Assembly (NCBI GenBank): GCA_964648215.1 | Contig: CAZYMF010000101.1 | Span: 1 to 16,888 of the forward strand | Origin: CAZYMF01 sp964648215 | GTDB lineage: Bacteria > Desulfobacterota > Binatia > HRBIN30 > JACQVA1 | DNA length: 16,888 nt | Direction: 5' to 3' | Shown: in pieces, positions 8,438-15,750 of the stretch | Layout of the letters: the number at the start of each line of letters is the position of its first letter | How positions within the stretch are numbered: the stretch's first letter is position 1 | Position numbers and translations under genes: made by a program | Notes under the pieces: model-generated | The model's input: only the letters and a program-made list of their open reading frames with translations | Databases searched by the model: none | What the model was told of the DNA's origin: nothing

Positions 8438-9523
8438 TCAGATCATCACCAGGCCTTCGAAGGTGGCGAAGCCGCGACCGTTGCGCAGCCAGAGCTCGAC
8501 CGGGTGCTCGCGGATGTAACCGTGGCCCCCGAGCACCTGGAGGGCGTTGTCGGTCACCTTCAGCACCATGTTGGCGGCGTACTGCTTGGCCAGCACCGCC
8601 TCGCGCGTGGCCTCCTCGCCGCGATCGATCTTCCACGCCGCCTCCCAGGCCAGCAGCCGCGTGGCATCGATCTCGGTGGCCATCTCCGCCAGCATGAAGG
8701 CGATCGCCTGCTTCTGCGCGATCGCCACGCCGAAGGCCTTGCGCTCCTTGGCGTAGTCGCGGGCGTACTCGAAGGCGGCGCGGGCCACGCCGACGGCCAT
8801 CGCCGCCAGGCCCACGCGCGAGCGGTTCATCAGAGCCGGAAAATCGCACGCGATGCGGTTGTCGGCCGCCACCGCGCACTGATCGAGGTCGATCTCGTCG
8901 GTCTCCAGCGCCTTCAACCCCATGTTCTTCTCGCGCTCGACGCGCCGAACACCGGCCGCGCCCTTGTCGACGACGAACCCGGCCACGCCGCCGTCGTCGC
9001 TCCGGGCGTAGACGAGAACCTGCTCGGCACTCCCGCCCAGCGGGACGAAGCACTTGCTGCCCTGGAGCAGATGGCTGCCATTGTTGCGCTGCGCCGTGGT
9101 CGCCAGCTCCGCCAGATCGAAGCCGAAGCGCGGCTCCATCACCGCCGCCGTGGCCGCCCGGAATTCGTTGCTCGCGAACGGGCGCAGCAGGCGCTCCTGT
9201 TGCTCCGGGGTGCCCCCGAGGATCACCGGATAGAGCAGCAACCGCGGCGCGAGCAGGTGCAAGGCGATGGCCAGATCGCCCCAGGCGAGCTCCTCGCAGA
9301 TCAGGGCTCCGGTCATAACCGAGAGCGGCTCCCCGGCGCCGCCGCAGCTCTCCGGGATCGCGCTCTGCGCCAGACCCAACTCCCAACCTTGCTGCACCAA
9401 GGCGTGCGGGACGATGCCCTCTTCATCCGCCTCGTGGGCGGCCGGCCGAATCTGCTCGGCGGCGAAGCTGGCGACCATGTCGCGAATGATCTGCTGGTCC
9501 TCACTGGGTTGGAAACTCACCAT
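8438..9523 (-). CDS. acyl-CoA dehydrogenase (second of a pair, short C-terminus)
   Basis: The 361-residue acyl-CoA dehydrogenase family member starts at ATG 9523-9521, with AAAAGGAG six bases upstream. A TTG two codons earlier abuts the SD and overlaps the tetR stop, so it is less likely. Recognisable parts are SFQPSEDQQIIRDMVASFA, PESCGGAG, the lid region AAVMEPRFGFDL, NRSRVGLAAMAVGVARAAFEYARDYAKERKAFG (typical central helix) and VLGGHGYIREHPVELWLRN near the end. The likely catalytic Glu is E356 in FATFEGLVMI. The protein stops five residues later, about 15-20 residues short of the canonical tail. It follows tetR by two bases and precedes a second dehydrogenase, so the two may work in one pathway or as a heteromer (inference). 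Confidence 0.93.
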   Translation of the reverse strand: MVSFQPSEDQQIIRDMVASFAAEQIRPAAHEADEEGIVPHALVQQGWELGLAQSAIPESCGGAGEPLSVMTGALICEELAWGDLAIALHLLAPRLLLYPVILGGTPEQQERLLRPFASNEFRAATAAVMEPRFGFDLAELATTAQRNNGSHLLQGSKCFVPLGGSAEQVLVYARSDDGGVAGFVVDKGAAGVRRVEREKNMGLKALETDEIDLDQCAVAADNRIACDFPALMNRSRVGLAAMAVGVARAAFEYARDYAKERKAFGVAIAQKQAIAFMLAEMATEIDATRLLAWEAAWKIDRGEEATREAVLAKQYAANMVLKVTDNALQVLGGHGYIREHPVELWLRNGRGFATFEGLVMI

Positions 9524-9525
9524 GG

Positions 9526-10215
9526 TCAACTCCTTTTGCTGCGCGCCCGCGACACCGGAGCCGGGCGCGCGCGAGATGATTTACGACGTGGCAACGAAGC
9601 GTCCGGCCCCCCGGCGTCGCGCGCCAGCCAGGCCAGGTACGGCTCGACGAACGCAGCCAGGGTGTCGCGCAGCGAGATCACGTCGGGATCCTGGTAGTAT
9701 TGGATCTCGGCCCCCATCACCGCGCCGGCGTAGACCTGCGCGGCGAGGGCGGCGTCGACGTCGGCGCGAAACTCGCCGCGGTGCTGGCCGCTCTCGATCA
9801 CCTGACGCAAGAACAGGCGGAAGCGATCCATCATGCCGCGGAACTCGGCCGACAGCGGCTTGCTGTGGTCGAGCGCCTCGACCATCAAGGTGACGATCAT
9901 GCGCCGGTGGTTGCTCTTGGTGGCGTGCTCGAGGCACACGTCGGCCACCTGTCGCAGGCGCCCGGCGGCCGACGGCGCCGGGCGCACGTCTTCGACCACC
10001 CGCCGCTCCCACTGCCCGACGCGGTTCTTCACCGCCTCGAACAGCAGGTGCTCCTTGTCCTTGAAGTGATAGTAGAGGGCGCCCTTGGTCACCCCCGCTT
10101 CGCGCGCGATGCGGTCGATGGAGGTGGCCTGGTAACCGAAGCGGGCGAAGCAATCGATCGCCGTGTCGAGCAGATCGTGACGCGAGTCGTTGCCGCGGGC
10201 CGAGGCGCCATCCAT
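9526..10215 (-). CDS. TetR-family transcriptional regulator
   Basis: A 229-residue one-component repressor. The N-terminal DNA-binding domain is clear: LLDTAIDCFARFGYQATSIDRIAREAGVTKGALYYHFKDKEHLL (residues about 15-58, helix-turn-helix 32-51). The remainder is a helical ligand domain with the DRFRLFLRQVIESGQHRGEF pattern common in fatty-acid-type TetR proteins; the last 25 residues are basic and probably disordered. The start is forced: a TGA lies four codons upstream of ATG 10215 and no other start codon occurs before the helix-turn-helix. The operon order tetR-acd-acd and the operator palindrome at its own promoter suggest it represses this operon and responds to an acyl-CoA or related ligand (inference). 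Confidence 0.95.
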   Translation of the reverse strand: MDGASARGNDSRHDLLDTAIDCFARFGYQATSIDRIAREAGVTKGALYYHFKDKEHLLFEAVKNRVGQWERRVVEDVRPAPSAAGRLRQVADVCLEHATKSNHRRMIVTLMVEALDHSKPLSAEFRGMMDRFRLFLRQVIESGQHRGEFRADVDAALAAQVYAGAVMGAEIQYYQDPDVISLRDTLAAFVEPYLAWLARDAGGPDASLPRRKSSRARPAPVSRARSKRS

Positions 10216-10232
10216 ACTGAACGTTCAGTATG
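10213..10232. promoter_or_regulatory. perfect 20-bp palindromic operator of the tetR operon
   Basis: CATACTGAACGTTCAGTATG is an exact 20-bp palindrome. Its minus-strand right end supplies the ATG start codon of tetR (10215-10213) and its left end supplies the -10 element CATACT (10232-10227). Bound repressor would cover the -10, the transcription start and the start codon. The size and symmetry are typical of TetR dimer sites. Confidence 0.88.
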
Positions 10233-10254
10233 CTTGTTTGACGCTTCGTGTCAA
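10227..10254 (-). promoter_or_regulatory. promoter of the tetR-acd-acd operon
   Basis: A consensus -35 TTGACA (10254-10249) is 16 bases from CATACT (10232-10227), which is the outer part of the operator. Transcription should begin near 10221-10219, leaving only about 4-6 bases before the ATG at 10215. No SD is possible, so tetR is probably read from a nearly leaderless mRNA. Confidence 0.65.
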
Positions 10255-10261
10255 GAGATCT

Positions 10262-10302
10262 CCGGCCGCCGCTTGACTGCGGCCGGCGGGGTGGAGTACG
10301 TG
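10262..10302 (+). promoter_or_regulatory. candidate promoter and 8-bp inverted repeat upstream of the small-protein/dehydrogenase locus
   Basis: CCGGCCGC (10262-10269) and GCGGCCGG (10279-10286) are exact inverted repeats whose nine-base spacer contains TTGACT (10273-10278), a good -35. TACGTG (10297-10302), 18 bases on, is a weak -10. A start near 10309 would precede the G-rich SD at 10311-10316. The inverted repeat could be an operator. It is 30 bases from the tetR operator palindrome, so shared control is possible. Confidence 0.35.
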
Positions 10303-10323
10303 CAGCGCCTGGGGGGTCTACGA

Positions 10324-10494
10324 ATGAGACGTGGCACGGTAATTCTGTTGGCGGTGATTCTTCTCGCGCCGCTCTCGGCGTGGGCCGGCTTCAGGCCCCA
10401 AACCCAGGCGGCCCCGGTGCTCGGCGACGCCGGGCTGATCGCCCTCGGTATCGGGCTCTTGGGTGCCGGTGTGGCGTTCCTGCGCCGGCCCTGA
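10324..10494 (+). CDS. 56-residue exported protein with CTERM-like C-terminal helix (copy 1)
   Basis: The protein is a signal peptide (MRRGTVILLAVILLAPLSAWAG, likely cut after AWA), about eight polar residues (FRPQTQAA), then a segment starting PVLGDAGLIALG, continuing GLLGAGVAFL and ending RRP. That last part looks like CTERM sorting signals (short Pro motif, hydrophobic Gly-rich helix, basic end), although no named class matches exactly. GGGGGG (10311-10316) seven bases upstream serves as SD. A paralogue follows, and nucleotide differences between the two C-terminal parts fall mostly at third codon positions, supporting a real, selected protein. No function is known. It could be a membrane-anchored partner of the dehydrogenase downstream (inference). 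Confidence 0.8.
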   Translation: MRRGTVILLAVILLAPLSAWAGFRPQTQAAPVLGDAGLIALGIGLLGAGVAFLRRP

Positions 10495-10534
10495 AGGACG
10501 CTGTTCCCGGCCCGGCAGAGGCGAGGAGACTGGC

Positions 10535-10705
10535 ATGAGGTTCGGCAAGCTGATCATCCTGGCGGTAACCGTGATGGTTCCGACGCTGGCTTGGGCCGGC
10601 ACACTCGTGACAAGACAGCCGGCCCCGGTGCTCGGTGACGCCGGACTGATCGCCCTCGGCGTGGGGCTCCTGGGCGCCGGCGTGGCATTGCTGCGCAAGC
10701 ACTGA
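10535..10705 (+). CDS. 56-residue exported protein with CTERM-like C-terminal helix (copy 2)
   Basis: Paralogue of the preceding gene with identical length and plan: a signal peptide (MRFGKLIILAVTVMVPTLAWAG), a short polar stretch (TLVTRQPA), then PVLGDAGLIALG, GLLGAGVALL and a basic end RKH. The SD AGGAG (10524-10528) is six bases from the ATG. Forty bases separate it from copy 1, and its stop is only six bases before the GTG of the subunit-3-like gene, so it sits in that operon. The mature part would be about 35 residues, essentially one glycine-zipper-like transmembrane helix. Function unknown. Confidence 0.82.
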   Translation: MRFGKLIILAVTVMVPTLAWAGTLVTRQPAPVLGDAGLIALGVGLLGAGVALLRKH

Positions 10706-10711
10706 GCCCGG

Positions 10712-11236
10712 GTGGCTCGGTCTCGGAAGCTCTGGAATCGACGACGGCTGCTGCAGCGCGCGCTGGCGCTGCTCTCCGTCTTGATCGGCGGACGCATCCT
10801 GTGGCGCGTCTACTTTCCGGCTCGCCTGAGCCCGAGCGGACGCGCGACGCTGGCCGCCGTGCTCGATACGCTGATCCCCGACGGCGAGTTTCCGGGCGCG
10901 CGCCGCACCGGCGTGCTCGATCGCCTGATCAGCGAGTGCGAGGCGACGCGTCAGACCCGCCGCGCGCTGGCAGAGGGAACCGACCTCGTCGAGGCGGCGG
11001 CGCGGCGACGCGGCGCGACGTCGTTCGCGGCTCTCGGAGACTCGGAGCGCGAGGCGATCCTCGCCGAGTGTGCCGCGGCCGAGAACGAGTCGCTGCCGTG
11101 GTTCTTCTTCCGCACGGTGCGCGACCGCGCCATGAAGCTCCACTACGCGCACCCGCTCGCCTGGGAGACGGTCGGCCTGGATCACCCGCCGCAGCCGCTG
11201 GGTTACGTCGACTACTGGCAGCCGCCGCATGCCTGA
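10712..11236 (+). CDS. gluconate 2-dehydrogenase subunit 3-like protein
   Basis: This 174-residue protein matches the small-subunit family that accompanies FAD-dependent gluconate and related sugar or alcohol dehydrogenases. The core is SGRATLAAVLDTLIPDGEFPGARRTGVLDRLI (about 41-73), followed by SFAALGDSEREAILAE and FFFRTVRDRAMKLHYAHP, then WETVGLDHPPQPLGY near the end. The N-terminus NRRRLLQRALALLSVLIGG resembles a twin-arginine leader; in known complexes the small subunit carries the export signal for the flavoprotein. The start is GTG 10712, six bases after the upstream stop. Its last 8 bases overlap the GMC gene start, indicating translational coupling and 1:1 assembly. Confidence 0.85.
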   Translation: MARSRKLWNRRRLLQRALALLSVLIGGRILWRVYFPARLSPSGRATLAAVLDTLIPDGEFPGARRTGVLDRLISECEATRQTRRALAEGTDLVEAAARRRGATSFAALGDSEREAILAECAAAENESLPWFFFRTVRDRAMKLHYAHPLAWETVGLDHPPQPLGYVDYWQPPHA

Positions 11237-12920
11237 CGCCGATGTCGTCATCGTCGGGGCCGGCGCCGGCGGTCTGGCCGCGGCCTGGCGGCTGACCACC
11301 CGAGGCGTGCGCGTCACGTTACTCGAGGCCGGCCGGCGCTACGAGCCGCTCGCGGACTATCCGCAGGTGGAGGAGGATTTCCAGCTACGCGATTTCCCCT
11401 ACGATCCGGAGCGCGACGCGTCGGGCCGGCCGCGCTACGGTTTCGGCCAGGCGCAGGTGGTCGGACCCGAGTGGGATTCCTACCGCTCGCACAATCGCGT
11501 CTTCGGACGCTACGTCACCGATGACCGGCGGCGCTTCCTTCGTTACGAGCACGTCCGCGGCGTCGGCGGCAGCACCCTGCATTTCCAGGCCGAGGCCCAC
11601 CGCTATCACCCGTACAGCCTGGAGATGCACTCGCGTTTCGGTGTCGGGGCCGACTGGCCGTTGCCGTACGCCGAGCTCGAACGCTACTACGACCTCGTCG
11701 AGCAGCAGATCGGCGTCGCCGCGCCGACGGACAATCCGTGGCGACCGCGGACAAATCCTCCGGCGTTGCCGGCCCATCGCCTGTCGTATGCCAGCCAGCG
11801 CCTGGCACCGGCGTTTGCCGCGATCGGCGCCCCGTTGCTCCCCAACTCGCTTGCCATCCTGCCGCGACCGCTCCACGAACGCCCGCCGTGCAACTACTGC
11901 AACTCGTGCACGCAGGGATGCCCGCTCGGCGACAAAGGCAGCGCCGACGTCGTCTGGCTGCCGCCGGCGCAGGCCACCAATCGCCTCGAGCTGGTGACCG
12001 GCGCCCAGGCCTTGCAGGTCGAGGTCGACAAGAGCGGCCGAGCCACGGGCGTCGTCTACCGCAAGGCGGACGGCGAGCAGGCGCGCGCCAAGGGCCGGGC
12101 CGTCGTATTGGCCGGCGGCGCCATCGAGACGCCGCGACTTCTCCTGCTGTCGACGTCCTCGGGCTTCCCGCAGGGCGTGGCCAATGGCGACGGTCAGGTC
12201 GGCCGTCATCTGACCGAGCACCTGGTCTGGTCGGCGGTGGCGCTGCTCCCCGAGCGAGTGGACGCGCACCGCGGCCAGCCCATCGACGCTGCGGCCTGGC
12301 GCTTCGCGGTACCGGCAGCATCGCCGCGCGGTTACGTCGGCGGATTCCGTCTCTCGCCCGCCCATGGAGCGCTCGATCTGCGTGGACCGGTTGCGTACGC
12401 GGTGCGGTTCCTCGACGGCTTCGGTCTCGCGCATCAGAAACGGATGGCGGAGCGGTTCGGGCATGCCATCGGTCTGGCGGCCATGGGGGAGTGGTTGCCC
12501 AATGCAAACACCTACGTCGACCTCGACCCGTCGCGGCGCGACGAGGCCGGCCTGGCGGTGGCGCGGCTGCACTCCCAGCTCGGAGAGAACGAACGGCTGC
12601 TGCTCCGCCACATGGCCGACACCACGCGCGCGCTCGTGGCGGCGGTGGCGGGAGCGGAGATCGTCGAGGAGACCTCGACCCTCGACCTGTTCTCGCCGGC
12701 ACACGTTCTCGGGACCTGTCGTCTGGGCCGAGATCCGCGCGCATCGGTCGCCGACGCCGACGGCATCAGCCACGAAGTTCCCAATCTCGCCTTCGCCGAC
12801 GGCTCGCTCCTGCCCTCGAGCGGCAGCGGCGACTCGCCCTCGCTGACGATCATGGCCATGGCCGTGCGCACGGCCGATCGGCTGATCGCGCGGCTCTCCG
12901 GGGGCACGACAAATTTGTGA
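11229..12920 (+). CDS. GMC-family FAD oxidoreductase with ferredoxin-like cysteine motif
   Basis: The 563-residue flavoprotein dehydrogenase starts with the Rossmann motif DVVIVGAGAGGLAAAWRL (5-22). It then has RGVGGSTLHFQAEAHR (110-125) as the GMC signature, VLAGGAIETPRLLL (293-306), and the C-terminal active-site region SPAHVLGTCRLG (489-500, catalytic H492) and FADGSLLPSSGSGDSPSLTIMA. The motif C221-x2-C224-x2-C227-x3-C231-P (CNYCNSCTQGCP) has iron-sulfur cluster spacing; related dehydrogenases use such a cluster to hand electrons onward. The usual second active-site Asn before Pro-x-LTI is Ser536 here. It has no export signal of its own, consistent with co-export with the subunit-3-like protein. 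Substrate unknown (sugar acid, alcohol or sterol are all possible). Confidence 0.93.
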   Translation: MPDADVVIVGAGAGGLAAAWRLTTRGVRVTLLEAGRRYEPLADYPQVEEDFQLRDFPYDPERDASGRPRYGFGQAQVVGPEWDSYRSHNRVFGRYVTDDRRRFLRYEHVRGVGGSTLHFQAEAHRYHPYSLEMHSRFGVGADWPLPYAELERYYDLVEQQIGVAAPTDNPWRPRTNPPALPAHRLSYASQRLAPAFAAIGAPLLPNSLAILPRPLHERPPCNYCNSCTQGCPLGDKGSADVVWLPPAQATNRLELVTGAQALQVEVDKSGRATGVVYRKADGEQARAKGRAVVLAGGAIETPRLLLLSTSSGFPQGVANGDGQVGRHLTEHLVWSAVALLPERVDAHRGQPIDAAAWRFAVPAASPRGYVGGFRLSPAHGALDLRGPVAYAVRFLDGFGLAHQKRMAERFGHAIGLAAMGEWLPNANTYVDLDPSRRDEAGLAVARLHSQLGENERLLLRHMADTTRALVAAVAGAEIVEETSTLDLFSPAHVLGTCRLGRDPRASVADADGISHEVPNLAFADGSLLPSSGSGDSPSLTIMAMAVRTADRLIARLSGGTTNL

Positions 12921-13162
12921 GATAGCCTCACTGCGCAGCCCCGGTGAGCGTGCCGCATCGCGCGCGCGGGCCCGAGCTTGGCTGCCGAGCACTCGACTTC
13001 CTCGGGAGCCTTCGAGTCCTCCGCCATACCCCACCTCCACTGTTTCGGCATGATGCGCCGAACGACAGATCAACGCAGATCGGCCTTGGACACGGATCCC
13101 GCCTTCCTGTCGTGCGCCCGATCACGCTTGACCTGCCGCAATTCGGGCGGAATCATGTGTCG
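12921..13162. other. intergenic region before lepB
   Basis: This 242-base gap between the GMC gene and lepB holds no gene I can support on the plus strand. On the minus strand ATG 13027-13025 has an ideal SD (GGAGG, 13038-13034, six bases away) and opens 171 codons (MAEDSKAPEEVECSAAK...), but about 400 bases of it are antisense to the GMC gene. A candidate lepB promoter lies at the right end. Confidence 0.5.
13128..13156 (+). promoter_or_regulatory. candidate lepB promoter
   Basis: TTGACC (13128-13133) is 17 bases from AATCAT (13151-13156). The predicted transcription start falls at or next to the ATG at 13163, which would make the mRNA leaderless. No good SD precedes that ATG, which agrees with this. 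Confidence 0.4.
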
Positions 13163-13825
13163 ATGAGCTCATCCTCGAAGTCCCGCCGGAGTGTCCCACC
13201 GCCGCCGAAGTCGCGCCTGCGCCAGAACGTCGAGTCACTGGCCCTGGCGCTGCTTCTCGCCCTGGTCGTCCGGTCCTCGGTGGTGGAGGCCTTCTGGGTG
13301 CCGTCGGGGTCGATGCTGCCGACGATCCAGATCGGCGACCACCTCTTCGTCAACAAGATGGCCTATGCCCTGCGGGTGCCGCTGCTGGGCACCAAGCTGG
13401 TGGACACCGGCACGTTGCACCGGGGCGACATCGTCGTCTTCGTCTCCCCCATCGAGCACGGCACCGACCTGATCAAGCGGGTCGTGGCGGTGGCCGGGGA
13501 CACCGTCCAGGTTCGCGACAAGCACCTCTTCATCAACGGCGAGGCGATTCCGGACGTGCACGCTCACTTCGTCGATCCCACCCTGCGCGGCACGCCGCGC
13601 GACGAGTTCGGCCCGGTCGTGGTCCCCCCCGGCAAGTTCTTCGTCATGGGCGACAACCGCGACCGGAGCTACGACAGTCGCTACTGGGGCTTCGCCGACG
13701 TCAGCTCGATCAAGGGCCGGGCGATGTTCATCTACTTCTCGTGGGACGCCAAGAAGTGCTGGCCGCGCTGGGGCGATTTCGAGTGCGGGCCGCGCTGGAA
13801 CCGCCTCGGCCACGTGCTTTCGTAG
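13163..13825 (+). CDS. lepB: signal peptidase I
   Basis: Membrane-bound serine protease that removes Sec and Tat signal peptides on the outer face of the inner membrane. The 220 residues carry a Pro/Ser-rich cytoplasmic start, one transmembrane helix (about 24-42), then box B WVPSGSMLPT with nucleophile S50, box D DLIKRVVAVAGD with general base K105, and box E GDNRDRSYDSRYWG (163-176). The C-terminus CWPRWGDFECGPRWNR has two Cys that could form a disulfide. ATG 13163 is preferred; an in-frame GTG two codons earlier (13157) is possible, and neither has a strong SD. Neighbours are unrelated, so it is probably monocistronic. Confidence 0.96.
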   Translation: MSSSSKSRRSVPPPPKSRLRQNVESLALALLLALVVRSSVVEAFWVPSGSMLPTIQIGDHLFVNKMAYALRVPLLGTKLVDTGTLHRGDIVVFVSPIEHGTDLIKRVVAVAGDTVQVRDKHLFINGEAIPDVHAHFVDPTLRGTPRDEFGPVVVPPGKFFVMGDNRDRSYDSRYWGFADVSSIKGRAMFIYFSWDAKKCWPRWGDFECGPRWNRLGHVLS

Positions 13826-13891
13826 GGCACCGTTCTCTCCCCTCCCGGCCGCGGCGGCCGCTCGCCACCCCTCTTGCATCTGCCCGCCTCG

Positions 13892-13916
13892 CTTGCGAGA
13901 CTCGGTCGTTCGCAAG
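13892..13916. promoter_or_regulatory. inverted repeat upstream of the thiolase gene
   Basis: CTTGCGA (13892-13898) and TCGCAAG (13910-13916) are exact inverted repeats with an 11-base spacer, ending 25 bases before the thiolase ATG. It could be an operator or a leader hairpin. No clear -35/-10 pair was found around it. A separate 15-base palindrome at 13846-13860, after lepB, has no T-run. Confidence 0.4.
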
Positions 13917-13941
13917 ATGACACCAGCCAAAGGAGACCAGC

Positions 13942-15129
<1,188 letters not shown>

Positions 15130-15133
15130 TCAA

Positions 15134-15225
15134 GTTGTTGGTGGTTCGTTGTCAGGTTGTTAGGAGAAAGACGAGCGAAACGAAGCGGTCCTTCCTAACA
15201 ACCTGACAGCCAACAACCCAACAAC
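15134..15225. repeat. large imperfect palindrome of GTTGT-type words
   Basis: TGTCAGGTTGTTAGGA (15150-15165) pairs perfectly over 16 bp with 15193-15208, and the pairing continues outward imperfectly through GTTGTTGG-rich flanks (15134-15149 with 15209-15225). The 27-base spacer is purine-rich. Placed between the thiolase stop and the CoA-binding gene GTG, it could terminate the former or act as a small mobile or REP-like intergenic element. It is less GC-rich than its surroundings. Confidence 0.8.
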
Positions 15226-15236
15226 CAGCCTCGGCC

Positions 15237-15656
15237 GTGTTCACCAACCCCCCCGACGACGTCGTGCGCGCGCTGCTGGCGCGCCGGCTCAACGTTGCCG
15301 TCGTCGGCTGCTCGCCCAACCCCGCGCGGGACAGCCATCGGATCGCCCGGCTGTTGCTAGAGCGGGGGCATCGCGTGTTTCCGGTCAATCCGGCGGCGGG
15401 CCCCGAGATTCTTGGCCAGAGAGTGTATGGCGATCTGCTGGCCGTGCCCGAGCGCGTCGACATGGTCGACATCTTTCGTCGCTCGGACCAGGTGGGGCCG
15501 ATCGTCGCTGCGGCTATCGAGAAGGGAGTCGAGGCCGTGTGGACGCAGCTCGGAGTGATCGACGAGGCGGCTGCCGAACTCGCCCGTCAGGCGGGCTTGA
15601 CGGTGATCATGGATCGCTGTCCGGCCATCGAGTACCCGCGCCTGTTCGGGCGCTGA
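15237..15656 (+). CDS. CoA-binding domain protein (YccU-like)
   Basis: This 139-residue single Rossmann-type CoA-binding domain has the typical features NVAVVGCSPNPARDSHRIARLL (19-40), a short loop, RGHRVFPVNP (43-52), VDMVDIFRRSDQVGPIV (74-90), AVWTQLGVIDEAAAELARQAGL (99-120) and the ending VIMDRCPAIEYPRL. Members resemble the CoA-binding domain of succinyl-CoA synthetase alpha, but their role is not established. The start is GTG 15237 without a recognisable SD. It directly follows the palindrome, so its leader may be structured. Confidence 0.92.
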   Translation: MFTNPPDDVVRALLARRLNVAVVGCSPNPARDSHRIARLLLERGHRVFPVNPAAGPEILGQRVYGDLLAVPERVDMVDIFRRSDQVGPIVAAAIEKGVEAVWTQLGVIDEAAAELARQAGLTVIMDRCPAIEYPRLFGR

Positions 15657-15714
15657 CCTTGCGCCGCTGCCGCCCGTCCCGGGGGACGTCGGCGGGTGGG
15701 GAGAGAGACGGCGC

Positions 15715-15743
15715 GGGGGTGGCGCCGATCGGACGCCACCCCC
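15715..15743. terminator. hairpin between convergent CoA-binding and DsbA-like genes
   Basis: GGGGGTGGCG (15715-15724) and CGCCACCCCC (15734-15743) form a perfect 10-bp stem with a nine-base loop. It lies seven bases beyond the minus-strand DsbA-like stop and 58 bases after the plus-strand stop. There is no T-run on either side, so termination strength is uncertain. Confidence 0.6.
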
Positions 15744-15750
15744 ACTGAGA

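Noticed and set aside
12978..13166. 62-codon plus-strand frame before lepB
   Set aside because: There is no SD, no recognisable pattern, and it overlaps the probable lepB promoter and start.
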